Shown one piece after another: positions 7,149 through 13,501 of a DNA stretch of 13,501 bases. Origin of the DNA: a bacterium. GTDB taxonomy: Bacteria > Planctomycetota > UBA11346. The translations under genes and the position numbers were made by a program. The notes beneath the pieces were generated by a model, which saw nothing but the letters and a program-made list of their open reading frames with translations, had not been told where the DNA came from and did not search any database. Position 1 is the first letter of the stretch. Each line of letters starts with the position of its first letter. Location of the stretch: positions 1 to 13,501 of the forward strand of contig JAIFKN010000135.1 of NCBI GenBank assembly GCA_020049615.1, written 5' to 3'.

Positions 7149-8330
7149 TCAGCCCTCGATCAGTCCATGCCGGCCCAGCGCCGCGCGCCAGGCGTCGAGG
7201 GCGCGGCGCGGGATGCGCACCTGGCCCTCGCGGGCGTGCAGCGGGATGGTGCGCGCCTCGAGGCGCTTGGCGATGGCCGTCGGGCTGCGCCCGAGCAGTT
7301 CGGCCGCCGCCGCGGTGTCGAGGAGCTCGCCCGGCTCGTCGGCGGTCACCTGCCAGAGCGGCTCGCGGGTGAGGGCCTGGCGGGCCAGCTTGCGGTCGGC
7401 CGCGATCAGGGCGTCGACCGCCGGTGCGAGGTCGCCGTCCCCCGCCGCCGCGATGACGCGCACCCGGGCGAGGGCGACATCGTAGGCGCAGTCCAGCCCG
7501 GCATCGGCCAGCCAGGCGGCAGTCGCGGCATCGCCGCCATGCTGGCACACCGCCGTCGCCAAGGCGTCGAGCTGCTCGACCACGGCCTCCTCGCCGCCGG
7601 CGGCGGCGCAGGCGGCGATGTGCGTGCAGGCGCCGGAGAAGGCGCCGGCGCCCAGGGCGCAGCGGCACAGGGCGGCGTGGTCCTCGACCTCCAGTTCGCC
7701 TGGCAGAACGGCCAGGGCCGCGCCGATCCAGTGGCCGAGGTCGGCCATGCGGGCATCGCCACGGTTGCCGGTCAGCTCGCTGTATTCGGCTGCCCCATGC
7801 GCCAGATCGAGCCAGTAGCCGCGCACGTCGTCGCCCTTCAGCGCCGGCCCGGCGACCAGCCTGGGCCAGCCGCGGTCGGAGATGGCCTCGAGGGCGGCCA
7901 GCGCGGCCGCGAAGGCCGGCCGGTAGTCGGACGCCAGGACCTGGACCGCGCCGTCGCGCCAGGCGGGGTCGAGGTTGCCGAAGAACGGCTGCGGCACGGT
8001 GGCGACGCCGTGGTCGCCGGCGACCACGGCCACGCACAGCCCCTGGGCCGCGGTCATCAGCTTGCGCGCGGTCTCCGCCGCCTCGCTGGCCGACAGCCCC
8101 TGGTGCCGCAACTGCTCGACCGTCGCCGACAGCGGCCCCCCGCCATCGACCAGGAACTGCTCGCGAGCGGCGGCGAAGGAGGGCGAGAAGGGCGCCAGGA
8201 AGCACGAATGGAACGACCACTGCCCGGCGAGCAGGGCCAGCGGATCGCCCGCGCCCGCCTTCAGCATCCCGGACAGTTCGGCCGCCATCGCCCTGGTATC
8301 GTCGTTGCCGCTCATCCGTGGCAGGATCAT
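7149..8330 (-). CDS. Unrecognised protein with C-terminal MerR/excisionase-like DNA-binding domain
   Basis: A 393-residue protein I do not recognise as a whole. Seen: an Ala/Leu-rich, mostly helical body (about 1-330) without signal peptide, membrane span or enzyme motif, containing several Cys and His (LCRCALG, CTHIAACAA at about 222-242) with no obvious metal-site spacing. The last 55 residues (about 335-388) read like a winged helix-turn-helix of the excisionase/MerR N-terminal type: LLDTAAAAELLGRSPTAIAK, then RLEARTIPLHAREGQVRIPR and a closing helix. The helical body could consist of TPR-like repeats, but no consensus is clear. The start may be ATG 8330 or ATG 8315; neither has a good Shine-Dalgarno sequence. 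It follows ffh by 108 nt and precedes cheY by 83 nt on the same strand, so it could be a regulator or a stand-alone gene. The function is not known to me. Confidence 0.75.
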   Translation of the reverse strand: MILPRMSGNDDTRAMAAELSGMLKAGAGDPLALLAGQWSFHSCFLAPFSPSFAAAREQFLVDGGGPLSATVEQLRHQGLSASEAAETARKLMTAAQGLCVAVVAGDHGVATVPQPFFGNLDPAWRDGAVQVLASDYRPAFAAALAALEAISDRGWPRLVAGPALKGDDVRGYWLDLAHGAAEYSELTGNRGDARMADLGHWIGAALAVLPGELEVEDHAALCRCALGAGAFSGACTHIAACAAAGGEEAVVEQLDALATAVCQHGGDAATAAWLADAGLDCAYDVALARVRVIAAAGDGDLAPAVDALIAADRKLARQALTREPLWQVTADEPGELLDTAAAAELLGRSPTAIAKRLEARTIPLHAREGQVRIPRRALDAWRAALGRHGLIEG

Positions 8331-8438
8331 GCGATGCCCGCGAAGTCAAAGCTCGCATGTGCCGCATGCCAGGAGGTGCGCCTCCGCTCCGCCAGCGGCC
8401 TGCGGCTGGACCACCTTCCGCGCGTCGGCTCGCGCGCC

Positions 8439-9878
8439 TTATCGACGCGAGGCCTTCCGCGCCTTCGCCTTCTTCTTCCGCTCGGCGCGGTACTTCTTCA
8501 AGGCGTCCTTGTCCTCGCGCTTCTGGAACAGCCGGTTCGGGTTGGGCATGAAGGCGCCGGGGTTGGCCAGCTGTTCGGGCGTCAGCTCCTCCTGGGCCGG
8601 CAGCTTGGCCGCCATGTCCTGGATGTCGCCCATCTTGCCCATCATCTTCTTCATCATGTCGAAGTGCTTGAGCAGGGTCTGCACCTCGGAGGTGGTCGAA
8701 CCGGCGCCCATGGCGATGCGGCGGCGGCGGCTCATCTCGATCAGGTCGGGATGGTTGCGCTCCCACCTGGTCATCGAGTCGATGATCACGCCGTAGCGCT
8801 TGAAGATCTTCTCGTCGACCGGCAGCGAGGCGAACTTGGCGCCGACGCCGGGGATGAGGCCAAGCAGGTCCTTGAGCGAACCCATCTTGGCGATGGCCTT
8901 CAGCTGATCCTGGAAGTCGGTGAGGTCGAACTTGTTCTTGAGGATGCGCTCCTCGATGTGCTTGGCCTGCTTCTCGTCGACCGCACCCTGCGCCTTCTCG
9001 ACGAAGGAGAGGATGTCGCCCATGCCGAGGATGCGGCGGGCGTAGCGGTCGGGGTGGAAGGGCTGCAGGCCGTCCATCTTCTCGGACACGCCGACGAACT
9101 TGATCGGCCGGCCGACGACGTGGCGCAGCGAGACGATGGCGCCGCCACGGGCGTCGCCGTCGAGCTTGGTCACCACCACGCCGGTCAGCGGCAGGCGCTG
9201 GTGGAAGGCCTTGGACGAGTTGACCGCGTCCTGGCCGGTCATCGCATCGACCACCAGCAGGGTGGCGTGCGGCTTGGCGCGGGCGTGGATCTCGGCCACC
9301 TCGCCCATCAGTTCATCGTCGACGTGCAGGCGGCCGGCGGTGTCGAGGATGACCACGTCGCGGTTGTCGAGGCGGGCGGCCTCGATGCCGCGCGCGCACA
9401 GCTCGGGCGGGACCTGCTCGCCGAGGATCTTGAGCTGCTCGATGGCGGCCGGGCGCTGCAGGTCGGCGGCGACCAGCATGACGCGCTTGCCATTCTCCTT
9501 GAGCAGGCGGGCGAGCTTGGCGCAGGTGGTGGTCTTGCCTGAGCCCTGCAGGCCGGCCATGAGGATGACGGTCGGGCCGTCCTTGGCGTCGGCGAAGGGC
9601 AGTTCGCTGTCGCTCTCGCCCATCATCGCGATCAGCTCGTCGTGCACGACCTGCACGACCTGTTGCGCCGGGGTCACGCCGGAGATCAGCTCCTGCCCGA
9701 CCGCCTTGGCCTCGACCCGCGAGAGGAACTCGCGCACCACGTCGACGGCCACGTCGGCCTCGAGCAGGGCGCGGCGGACCTCCTTCAGCCCATCGCGGAT
9801 GTTGTCGGCGGAAAGGTTCTGCTGCTTGCGGAAACGCTCGAAGACGTTGCCGATGCGCTCAGAGATGAATTCGAACAT
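8439..9878 (-). CDS. ffh: Signal recognition particle GTPase Ffh, with an apparent short G-domain deletion
   Basis: A 479-residue SRP54/Ffh protein that binds 4.5S RNA and signal peptides and, with FtsY, delivers ribosomes to the membrane. Seen: N domain (about 1-95); G domain with GLQGSGKTT (109-117), DLQRPAA (139-145), DTAGR (179-183), TKLDGDARGG (237-246) and GVSEKMDG; M domain from about 296 with KMGSLKDLLGLIPG and the RNA-binding RRRRIAMGAGS (384-394); then a Lys/Arg-rich tail. Odd: between the DLQRPAA and DTAGR motifs there are 40 positions where E. coli Ffh has 52. The sequence jumps from LGEQV to PPELCARGIEAA, omitting the strand and loop usually reading like GVPVF-SEPG. This is an in-frame loss of about 12 residues at V156/P157 (about 9410). 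ATG 9878 follows folK by 15 nt, so they are probably co-transcribed. Identity is certain; the functional effect of the gap is not. Confidence 0.96.
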   Translation of the reverse strand: MFEFISERIGNVFERFRKQQNLSADNIRDGLKEVRRALLEADVAVDVVREFLSRVEAKAVGQELISGVTPAQQVVQVVHDELIAMMGESDSELPFADAKDGPTVILMAGLQGSGKTTTCAKLARLLKENGKRVMLVAADLQRPAAIEQLKILGEQVPPELCARGIEAARLDNRDVVILDTAGRLHVDDELMGEVAEIHARAKPHATLLVVDAMTGQDAVNSSKAFHQRLPLTGVVVTKLDGDARGGAIVSLRHVVGRPIKFVGVSEKMDGLQPFHPDRYARRILGMGDILSFVEKAQGAVDEKQAKHIEERILKNKFDLTDFQDQLKAIAKMGSLKDLLGLIPGVGAKFASLPVDEKIFKRYGVIIDSMTRWERNHPDLIEMSRRRRIAMGAGSTTSEVQTLLKHFDMMKKMMGKMGDIQDMAAKLPAQEELTPEQLANPGAFMPNPNRLFQKREDKDALKKYRAERKKKAKARKASRR

Positions 9879-9881
9879 GGC

Positions 9882-9895
9882 GACCCTGACGGGTC
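9882..9895 (-). promoter_or_regulatory. Small hairpin over the ffh ribosome binding region
   Basis: In the folK-ffh gap, GACCC and GGGTC (read on the minus strand, loop GTCA) form a 5-bp stem that includes most of the folK stop codon and the AGGGTC stretch just before the ffh ATG. In mRNA this could partly hide the weak Shine-Dalgarno and couple ffh translation to folK. The stem is short, so this is tentative. Confidence 0.2.
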
Positions 9896-10373
9896 AGGCT
9901 CTGACGGGAGCGGGCCGCAAGCTACAGACGGCGGCAAGGTCGGCAACCGTGCGGCCGAGGAGCGGATGCCTCCACCGCGGGGCGACAGCGGCGAGCGGTT
10001 CGAGCACGAAGGCGCGCTCGTGCAGACGCGGGTGCGGCAGGGTCAGCGCCGGGCTGTCCACCACCGTGCCATCCTCCGCCAGCAGCAGGTCGAGGTCGAG
10101 GGTGCGCGGCCCCCAGCGCACCTCGCGCACCCGGCCGCAGTCGGCCTCGACCCGGCGCAGGAGGTCCAACAGGCTGTGCGGCCCATAGGCGGTGGCGATG
10201 ATCCAGGCCGAATTGCGGTAGGGCGGCTGAGGAGGACCGCCGACCGGGGCGGTGACGATCCACGGCGCCTCGACCTCGACCTCGACACCGGCGGCGGCAA
10301 GCTTGCCCCTGGCCCGGGCGGCGGTGACGGGGACATCCCCGAGGTTCCCGCCGATGCCGACCGCGTAGCGCAT
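9894..10373 (-). CDS. folK: 2-amino-4-hydroxy-6-hydroxymethyldihydropteridine pyrophosphokinase (HPPK)
   Basis: A 159-residue cytoplasmic enzyme transferring pyrophosphate from ATP to hydroxymethyldihydropterin in folate synthesis. Seen: the N-terminal GIGGNLGD (normally GSNLGD), the substrate loop TAPVGGPPQPPYRNSAW (41-57), the signature RWGPRTLDLDLL (87-98) with metal-binding D93 and D95, and LPHPRLHERAFVLEPL (112-127). The length is normal for stand-alone HPPK. ATG 10373 places the conserved GGNLGD at the usual distance from the start. An upstream ATG at 10409 would add 12 Ser/Ala-rich residues not typical of the family and is less likely. No folB or folP is next to it; instead ffh follows by 15 nt. 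It is 61 nt downstream of pilC, so it may belong to the same transcript or have its own promoter. Confidence 0.92.
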   Translation of the reverse strand: MRYAVGIGGNLGDVPVTAARARGKLAAAGVEVEVEAPWIVTAPVGGPPQPPYRNSAWIIATAYGPHSLLDLLRRVEADCGRVREVRWGPRTLDLDLLLAEDGTVVDSPALTLPHPRLHERAFVLEPLAAVAPRWRHPLLGRTVADLAAVCSLRPAPVRA

Positions 10374-10410
10374 GGACGAGGTGATAGCGGCCGACGTGCT
10401 GCTGGCCACC

Positions 10411-10427
10411 GCCCGGACCTGCCGGGC
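10411..10427 (-). terminator. GC-only stem-loop after pilC, possible weak terminator
   Basis: GCCCGG and CCGGGC form a perfect 6-bp stem with a 5-nt loop, 7 nt past the pilC stop in the direction of transcription. No T run follows it on the minus strand, so it is not a canonical intrinsic terminator. It might attenuate or stabilise the transcript between pilC and folK. It may also be a chance feature of GC-rich DNA. Confidence 0.22.
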
Positions 10428-10434
10428 CCGGCGC

Positions 10435-11697
10435 CTAGCCCTGCGAGTTCAGCTGCTCGATGATCGAGATGAGGGGCAGGAACAGCGCGATGACGATGAA
10501 ACCGACCGCGACGCCCATGAAGATGATCAGGGCCGGCTCGAGCAAGGCCATCATCGCGGCGACCGCCGCGTCAACCTCTTCATCGTAGTTGTCGGCGATC
10601 TTGATCAGCATCTTGTCGAGCTCACCGGTCTCTTCACCGACCTTGATCATGTTGACCACGATGTCGTCGAACACGCCGGAACGGCGCAGCGGCTCGTTGA
10701 TCGTTTCGCCTTCCTTCACCGAGTCGCGCACGTCCTGGATGGCGTTGCGGACGACGATGTTGGGGGTCGCACTCTTGGTGATGTCGAGGGCGTCGAGGAA
10801 GCCGACGCCGGAGGTGACCAGCGTGCCGAGAGTACGGGTGAAGCGGGCGACCGAGCCCTTCTTCACCACGCCGCCCAGCACCGGGATCTTCAACTGCACA
10901 CGGTCGACGATGGCGCCGCCGGATTCCGTGCCGCGGAAGATCTTGATGCCGAAGATGCCGAAGATCAGGACGATGAGGATGATCCACCAGGAACTGGCGA
11001 CGAAGTTGCTCATCTCGATGAGCAGCACGGTCAGCGCCGGCAGGCGGATGTTCAGGTCGCGGAAGATCTGCTCGAACTTCGGGACGATGAAGACCATGAT
11101 GAAGGTCAGGATCGCCACCGCGATGGTCAGCACGGCGACCGGGTAGATCAGTGCGCCGATGATCTTCTTCTTCAGCTTCTGGGCCTTCTCGCGGAACTCG
11201 GAGAGGCGGCGGAGGATGACGTCGAGCGCACCGGCGGCCTCGCCGGCCTTGACCAGGTTGGTGTAGAGCTTGTCCCACACCTTGGGATGGCGGGCCATGG
11301 CATCGGACAGCATGGTGCCGCCCTGCACGTCCTCGGTGACCTGGCCGAGGATGCTGCGGAACGAGCCGGGCCGCTGCATGTCGGTGAGGATCTGCAGCGA
11401 CTGCACGATCGGCAGGCCGGCATCCTGCAGGGTCGAGAGCTGGCGGGTGAACAGGGTCACCTGGTTGGGCTTGACCCCGCCGCCAAGCAGGTTGGCGAAG
11501 GCGCTGCCGCCGCTGCCGCCCGGGGTGCCGCCAGCCGGCGTCTTCACCGACTTGGCGCGGCTCTCCTTGACCTCGATGGGCAGCAGACCCTGCTTCTTGA
11601 GGTTGGCGATCGCCTCCATCTGGCTGCCGGCCTCCAGGTTGCCGGAGACCTCCTTGCCGGAGCGACGATCATGGGCTTTGTAGGAGAAGCTGGGCAT
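10435..11697 (-). CDS. pilC: Type IV pilus inner-membrane platform protein PilC (GspF family)
   Basis: A 420-residue polytopic inner-membrane protein that forms the platform on which the PilB/PilT motors act during pilus assembly. Seen: an N-terminal cytoplasmic part (PSFSYKAHDRRSGKEVSGNL), a Gly-rich linker (55-74), and two T2SSF domains (about 78-205 and 280-405). These carry the repeated boxes NLVKAGEAAGALDVIL (148-163) and NMIKVGEETGELDKML (349-364). Membrane segments lie at about 179-206, 233-254 and 387-412. The length is close to the family norm and nothing is missing. ATG 11697 with GGAA about 9 nt upstream is the natural start, because the SFSYKA-D motif begins at once. It lies 35 nt downstream of pilB and is almost surely in its operon. 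A type II secretion GspF is the alternative, but no gsp genes are seen. Confidence 0.93.
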   Translation of the reverse strand: MPSFSYKAHDRRSGKEVSGNLEAGSQMEAIANLKKQGLLPIEVKESRAKSVKTPAGGTPGGSGGSAFANLLGGGVKPNQVTLFTRQLSTLQDAGLPIVQSLQILTDMQRPGSFRSILGQVTEDVQGGTMLSDAMARHPKVWDKLYTNLVKAGEAAGALDVILRRLSEFREKAQKLKKKIIGALIYPVAVLTIAVAILTFIMVFIVPKFEQIFRDLNIRLPALTVLLIEMSNFVASSWWIILIVLIFGIFGIKIFRGTESGGAIVDRVQLKIPVLGGVVKKGSVARFTRTLGTLVTSGVGFLDALDITKSATPNIVVRNAIQDVRDSVKEGETINEPLRRSGVFDDIVVNMIKVGEETGELDKMLIKIADNYDEEVDAAVAAMMALLEPALIIFMGVAVGFIVIALFLPLISIIEQLNSQG

Positions 11698-11732
11698 GAT
11701 GGTTCCAGGGGCTGGGGCGGAGTCTAAGCCGT

Positions 11733-13499
11733 CTACTCCTCGACGGCAAGGGTCTCGCGCACCACTTCCTCGATGGTGGTTAACCCAGCAAACACCTTCT
11801 GGATGCCGGAATCACGCAGCGGACGCATGCCGGCGCGCTGGGCGGCCAGCCGCAGCTGGGTGGCCGAGGCCTTGCCCAGGATCAGTTCGCGCAGGCTGTC
11901 GTTGATGTCCATCAACTCGAAGAGGGCGGTACGACCCTTGTATCCCGTGCCCTTGCAGTGGTCGCAGCCCTTGCCGTAGTAGAAGCGCTGTCCGGCGACG
12001 TCGCGCCGCTTGAGGTTCAGCTGCAGCAGCTCCTCATCGCTGGGTTCATATGGAGCCTTGCACTTGATGCAGATGGTGCGCACCAGGCGCTGGGCGCACA
12101 CCGTCTCGAGGGTGGCGGCGAGCAGGAAGGGCTCGACCCCCATGTCGATGAGGCGGGTGACCGCGGTCGGCGCGTCGTTGGTGTGCAGGGTGGTGAAGAC
12201 GAGGTGGCCGGTCAGCGAGGCCTGCACCGCGATCTGCGCCGTCTCCTTGTCGCGCGCCTCGCCGACCAGGACGATGTCCGGGTCCTGGCGCAGGATGGCG
12301 CGCAGGCAGGCGGCGAAGCTGCGCCCGACCTCCTCGTCGACCGGCACCTGGATCAGGCCCTTGATCTCGTATTCGACCGGATCCTCGGTGGTGATGATCT
12401 TCACCTCCTCGGAGTTCACCGCCGACAGCGCGGAGTAGAGCGTGGTGGTCTTGCCCGAGCCGGTCGGGCCGGTGACGATGACGATGCCGTTGGGCCGCTC
12501 GATGACCTCGCGGAAGTAGGCCAGCTGGTCGTCGGGGAAGCCGATCTTCTCGAGATCGAGGTTGACCACCAGGCGGTCGAGGATGCGGATCACGACGCTC
12601 TCGCCGAACATCGTCGGCAGGGTCGAGACGCGCAGGTCGACCTCGCGGTCGCCGATGCGCACCGGGATCTTGCCGTCCTGCGGCAGGCGGCGCTCGGCGA
12701 TGTCGAGGTGCGACATGACCTTGATGCGCGCCACCAGCGGGGCGGCCAGCTGCTTGGGCACCGGCAGCATCTCGTAGAGCACGCCGTCGATGCGGTTGCG
12801 GACGCGGAAGTTCTCCTCGAACGGCTCGAAGTGGATGTCCGCCGCCTGCGCCTTGACCGCGGTCAGCAGGATGAGGTTGAGCAGGTTCCTGACCGCCGCG
12901 CTCTCGGCCTGGGCGCCGACATCGTTGCCCATGGCTTCGAGGTTGGCCAGCGCCCCGGGATCGATGATCTCGGCGCCGCCGTCGCCGCCGATCTGCTCCT
13001 GGTCGCGCCCGCCGAGCATCTCGTCGATCATCGCCTGGGCCTCGTTCTTCTTGCCGGTGGCGTAGTACTGCTCGAGCGAGGAGGCGATCGCCTCCTCGGT
13101 GGTCAGCTCGGCCTTCACCTGCGACACGCCGAGGGCGAACTTGAGGTCGTCGAGGGCGGCGAGGTTGTCCGGGTCGGCGGTGGCGACGACCAGGGCGTTG
13201 TTCTCCATCCGCGTCGGGATGATGCGGTAGCTGTTGGCGTACTCGGTCGGCACCTTGGCGATCAGCGCCGGCGGGATGGTCATGCCCTGGAGGTCGACCT
13301 TGCCCATGCCCAGCAGCTGGGCGGCGGCGCCGAGCACGACCGTCTCGACGATGCCGTTGTCGAGGCAGGCCTGGACCAGCTCCTTGCCGCCCTTCTTGTG
13401 CTCGCCGTAGATCTTCTGCGCCGTGGGCTTGTCGACCTCCTCCCATTGGTAGAGGAGCTTGAGGAGGGCCTGGGCGTCGACGCTGCCGGACTTGAACAT
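11733..13499 (-). CDS. pilB: Type IV pilus assembly ATPase PilB (GspE family)
   Basis: A 588-residue cytoplasmic hexameric ATPase that powers pilus extension. Seen: an N-terminal MshEN-like region (about 40-150, with LGMGKVDLQGMTIPPALIAK), an acidic/Gly-rich linker (about 160-200), then the motor core. The core contains ADIHFEP (220-226), Walker A GPTGSGKT (344-351), the Asp box TTEDPVEYEI (370-379), Walker B region DPDIVLVGEARD (406-417), and the His box HLVFTTLHTND (432-442). The zinc-binding cysteines are C477, C480, C512 and C515. Walker B reads GEARD where the family usually has GEIRD or GEVRD. ATG 13499 lies 2 nt from the window end, so an earlier start cannot be excluded, but MFKSGSVDAQALLKLL looks like a true N-terminus. 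It is first of the visible pilB-pilC pair. GspE of type II secretion is a less likely alternative. Confidence 0.94.
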   Translation of the reverse strand: MFKSGSVDAQALLKLLYQWEEVDKPTAQKIYGEHKKGGKELVQACLDNGIVETVVLGAAAQLLGMGKVDLQGMTIPPALIAKVPTEYANSYRIIPTRMENNALVVATADPDNLAALDDLKFALGVSQVKAELTTEEAIASSLEQYYATGKKNEAQAMIDEMLGGRDQEQIGGDGGAEIIDPGALANLEAMGNDVGAQAESAAVRNLLNLILLTAVKAQAADIHFEPFEENFRVRNRIDGVLYEMLPVPKQLAAPLVARIKVMSHLDIAERRLPQDGKIPVRIGDREVDLRVSTLPTMFGESVVIRILDRLVVNLDLEKIGFPDDQLAYFREVIERPNGIVIVTGPTGSGKTTTLYSALSAVNSEEVKIITTEDPVEYEIKGLIQVPVDEEVGRSFAACLRAILRQDPDIVLVGEARDKETAQIAVQASLTGHLVFTTLHTNDAPTAVTRLIDMGVEPFLLAATLETVCAQRLVRTICIKCKAPYEPSDEELLQLNLKRRDVAGQRFYYGKGCDHCKGTGYKGRTALFELMDINDSLRELILGKASATQLRLAAQRAGMRPLRDSGIQKVFAGLTTIEEVVRETLAVEE

Positions 13500-13501
13500 G
13501 G

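Noticed and set aside
8372..8385. GGAGG-TGCG-CCTCC stem-loop after ffh as a terminator
   Set aside because: The 5-bp stem has no T run and lies about 55 nt past the ffh stop, so there is not enough to call it a terminator.
8334..8440. Possible small plus-strand gene beginning MPAKSKLACAACQEV in the gap between the HTH-tailed gene and ffh
   Set aside because: The start looks protein-like with a CAAC motif, but the frame runs into sequence antisense to ffh with no stop, and no Shine-Dalgarno sequence or family match is evident.
7056..9542. Very long open plus-strand frame opposite the HTH-tailed gene and ffh
   Set aside because: It is low-complexity and antisense to Ffh, whose motifs are unmistakable. 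Long antisense frames are expected in DNA this GC-rich.
10372..11727. Long open plus-strand frame rich in Asp, His and Val opposite pilC
   Set aside because: Its composition is a shadow of pilC codons and it has no domain. The opposite strand encodes a full PilC.

Overview
The window is very GC-rich bacterial chromosomal DNA, densely coded with short intergenic gaps and no rRNA, tRNA, CRISPR array or insertion sequence that I can see. The gene set (type IV pilus PilB/PilC, SRP GTPase Ffh, HPPK, a CheY/CheB/CheR/CheX cluster and a cbb3-oxidase copper ATPase) points to a motile or twitching, oxygen-respiring Gram-negative-type bacterium. The form of Ffh and PilB and a short palindromic element inside ccoI remind me of Planctomycetota or related PVC bacteria. 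That placement is an impression from sequence style, not a demonstrated assignment.

Layout. Positions 1-914 (minus strand) carry a class II aldolase and, 10 nt downstream, the start of a threonine aldolase gene that looks internally deleted and frameshifted and runs off the window edge. Divergent from them, 1044-4189 (plus strand) is a two-gene unit overlapping by 7 nt: a SafE/DsbD-like membrane protein and a CcoI/FixI-type copper P-type ATPase, both expected to serve cbb3 oxidase copper supply. The ATPase stop lies only 6 nt from the stop of the convergent cheX.

From 4196 to 13499 every gene is on the minus strand. In transcription order these are pilB and pilC (pilus assembly motor and platform), folK and ffh (folate synthesis and protein targeting, 15 nt apart), an unrecognised 393-residue protein with a C-terminal MerR/excisionase-like DNA-binding domain, and a tightly coupled cheY-cheB-cheR-cheX operon (overlaps or 2-nt gaps). 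No CheA, CheW, receptor or cbb3 oxidase subunit is in the window, so both the chemotaxis and copper units must work with partners encoded elsewhere.

The main oddities are three sequence-level anomalies in otherwise ordinary genes: a palindromic REP-like element lying in frame inside the copper ATPase just after the DKTGT phosphorylation site; a loss of about 12 residues in the G domain of Ffh, usually an essential protein; and a deletion plus frameshift in the threonine aldolase. I did not find a clearly new multi-gene system. The least understood gene is the HTH-tailed protein between ffh and cheY.
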